From an uncultured Aquificaceae bacterium (GTDB lineage: Bacteria > Aquificota > Aquificia > Aquificales > Aquificaceae), in assembly GCA_938002625.1 (NCBI GenBank), contig CALLAD010000089.1:1-5735 (forward strand): a DNA stretch of 5,735 bases, in the 5' to 3' direction. The translations under genes and the position numbers were made by a program. Position 1 is the stretch's first letter. Every line of letters begins with the position of its first letter. This document shows, one piece after another, positions 5,154 through 5,735 of this stretch. The notes below the pieces were generated by a model, which was given only the letters and a program-made list of their open reading frames with translations, was not told the DNA's origin and did not search any database.

Positions 5154-5735
5154 ATGGCTACAACAAGGAGAGACTTTTTAAGAAACGCAGCTTTAGCTGG
5201 CACGGGTGTTGGCTTCCTTGCCTTTGGAAGCTCAGCCCTAAAGGATATAGTCAAGGGCCCCTTTAAGCTTATCCCCTACGCCAATGCCGCACCCTTAGAT
5301 ATGCAAGATGCGGAAAAAATGAAGGTAGTACATAGCTTATGTCTTGGCTGTAATGCAAGGTGCGGCTTTAGGGCAAGGGTTTACGACGGAATGGTTTACA
5401 AGGTAGATGGAAATCCCTATTGTATGTCCAACAACTACTGGGAACCCTTACCCATGGATACACCCCTTGAGGAAAGCCTAAAACATCATGCTAAAATGTG
5501 TCTAAAGGGACAGTCTATAGCCCACTATACCTACGACCCCTACAGGATAATAACTCCCCTCAAAAGGGCTAGCAAGCGTGGAGAGGGCAAGTTCAAGCCC
5601 ATAAGCTGGGAACAGTTTATAAAAGAAATAGTAGAGGGTGGCACGATAGAAGAAACGGGTGAAAAACTCCCCGGTCTTAAGATGTACGCAGACTTGTATG
5701 TGTCTAAGGAGGAAGTGATAGACGCAGTTCTTGAG
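5154..5735 (+). CDS. ttrA: Tetrathionate reductase subunit A-like molybdopterin oxidoreductase, N-terminal part (cut by window edge)
   Basis: This is the catalytic bis-MGD molybdenum subunit of the complex, expected to act in the periplasm. Only 194 codons are present, without a stop. Seen: a twin-arginine signal (TTRRDFL, residues 3-9), a hydrophobic stretch at about 12-29 and a probable cleavage after ANA (43-45). A [4Fe-4S] motif follows (C63-x2-C66-x3-C70 ... C116). Lys118, two residues after the last Cys (CLKG), is at the position that relays electrons to the cofactor in this superfamily. DPYRIITPLKR (128-138) and RGEGKFKPISWEQF (142-155) are the usual segments after the cluster. The 45-residue gap between C70 and C116 is longer than the roughly 26-28 of NapA, FdhF or PsrA/PhsA, and is more like TtrA-type enzymes. 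The segment from ISWEQF through VEGG (150-164) also recalls TtrA. Substrate pocket residues lie beyond the edge, so sulfur reductase (SreA) or another relative remains possible. The superfamily is near certain; the substrate is not. Confidence 0.82.
   Translation, partial: MATTRRDFLRNAALAGTGVGFLAFGSSALKDIVKGPFKLIPYANAAPLDMQDAEKMKVVHSLCLGCNARCGFRARVYDGMVYKVDGNPYCMSNNYWEPLPMDTPLEESLKHHAKMCLKGQSIAHYTYDPYRIITPLKRASKRGEGKFKPISWEQFIKEIVEGGTIEETGEKLPGLKMYADLYVSKEEVIDAVLE

Noticed and set aside
1..5735. CRISPR array, tRNA/rRNA, insertion sequence, or a novel mobile or defence system
   Set aside because: No repeat-spacer pattern, RNA gene signature, transposase or terminal inverted repeats were seen. 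The window is a regulatory pair plus a respiratory operon.

Overview
The window looks like chromosome from a thermophilic, AT-rich, sulfur-metabolising bacterium, probably of the Aquificales (Hydrogenobacter/Thermocrinis/Aquifex type). The grounds are the heavy use of ATA (Ile) and AGG/AGA (Arg), Lys/Glu-rich proteins, strong GGAGG ribosome sites, tightly packed same-strand genes, and the gene content. Genus-level placement is not supported by the sequence alone.

All real genes are on the + strand. Positions 29-3014 encode a two-component system: a membrane histidine kinase (periplasmic sensor, HAMP, PAS, HisKA, HATPase) overlapping by 29 bases an NtrC-type response regulator (receiver, AAA+ sigma54 activator, Fis-type HTH). 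From 3174 to the right edge lies a compact operon in the order B-C-A: a Tat-exported protein with four [4Fe-4S] motifs, an NrfD-type membrane quinol-oxidising anchor, and the first 194 codons of a Tat-exported molybdopterin oxidoreductase. Gene order, paired Tat signals and motifs fit tetrathionate reductase (TtrBCA) best; the related sulfur/polysulfide reductases (Sre/Psr) cannot be excluded because the catalytic subunit is cut off.

The most informative stretch is the 159-base gap between the regulator and the reductase operon (3015-3173). It holds, in order, two imperfect 17-bp copies of a partly palindromic motif exactly 22 bp apart (candidate activator sites), a full match to the IHF consensus on the minus strand, a well-formed -24/-12 sigma54 promoter, and a strong ribosome site. 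This is the textbook layout of an enhancer-dependent sigma54 promoter, sitting directly downstream of the gene for a sigma54 activator.

The model is therefore self-contained. The kinase senses an extracytoplasmic signal (perhaps the sulfur substrate or the redox state) and phosphorylates the regulator. The regulator binds the tandem sites, DNA bending brings it to sigma54 RNA polymerase, and the periplasmic molybdenum reductase is made. This differs from enterobacterial TtrS/TtrR control, which uses a LuxR/FixJ-type regulator. An oddity is the Asn in place of the usual Walker B Asp in the activator's ATPase domain.
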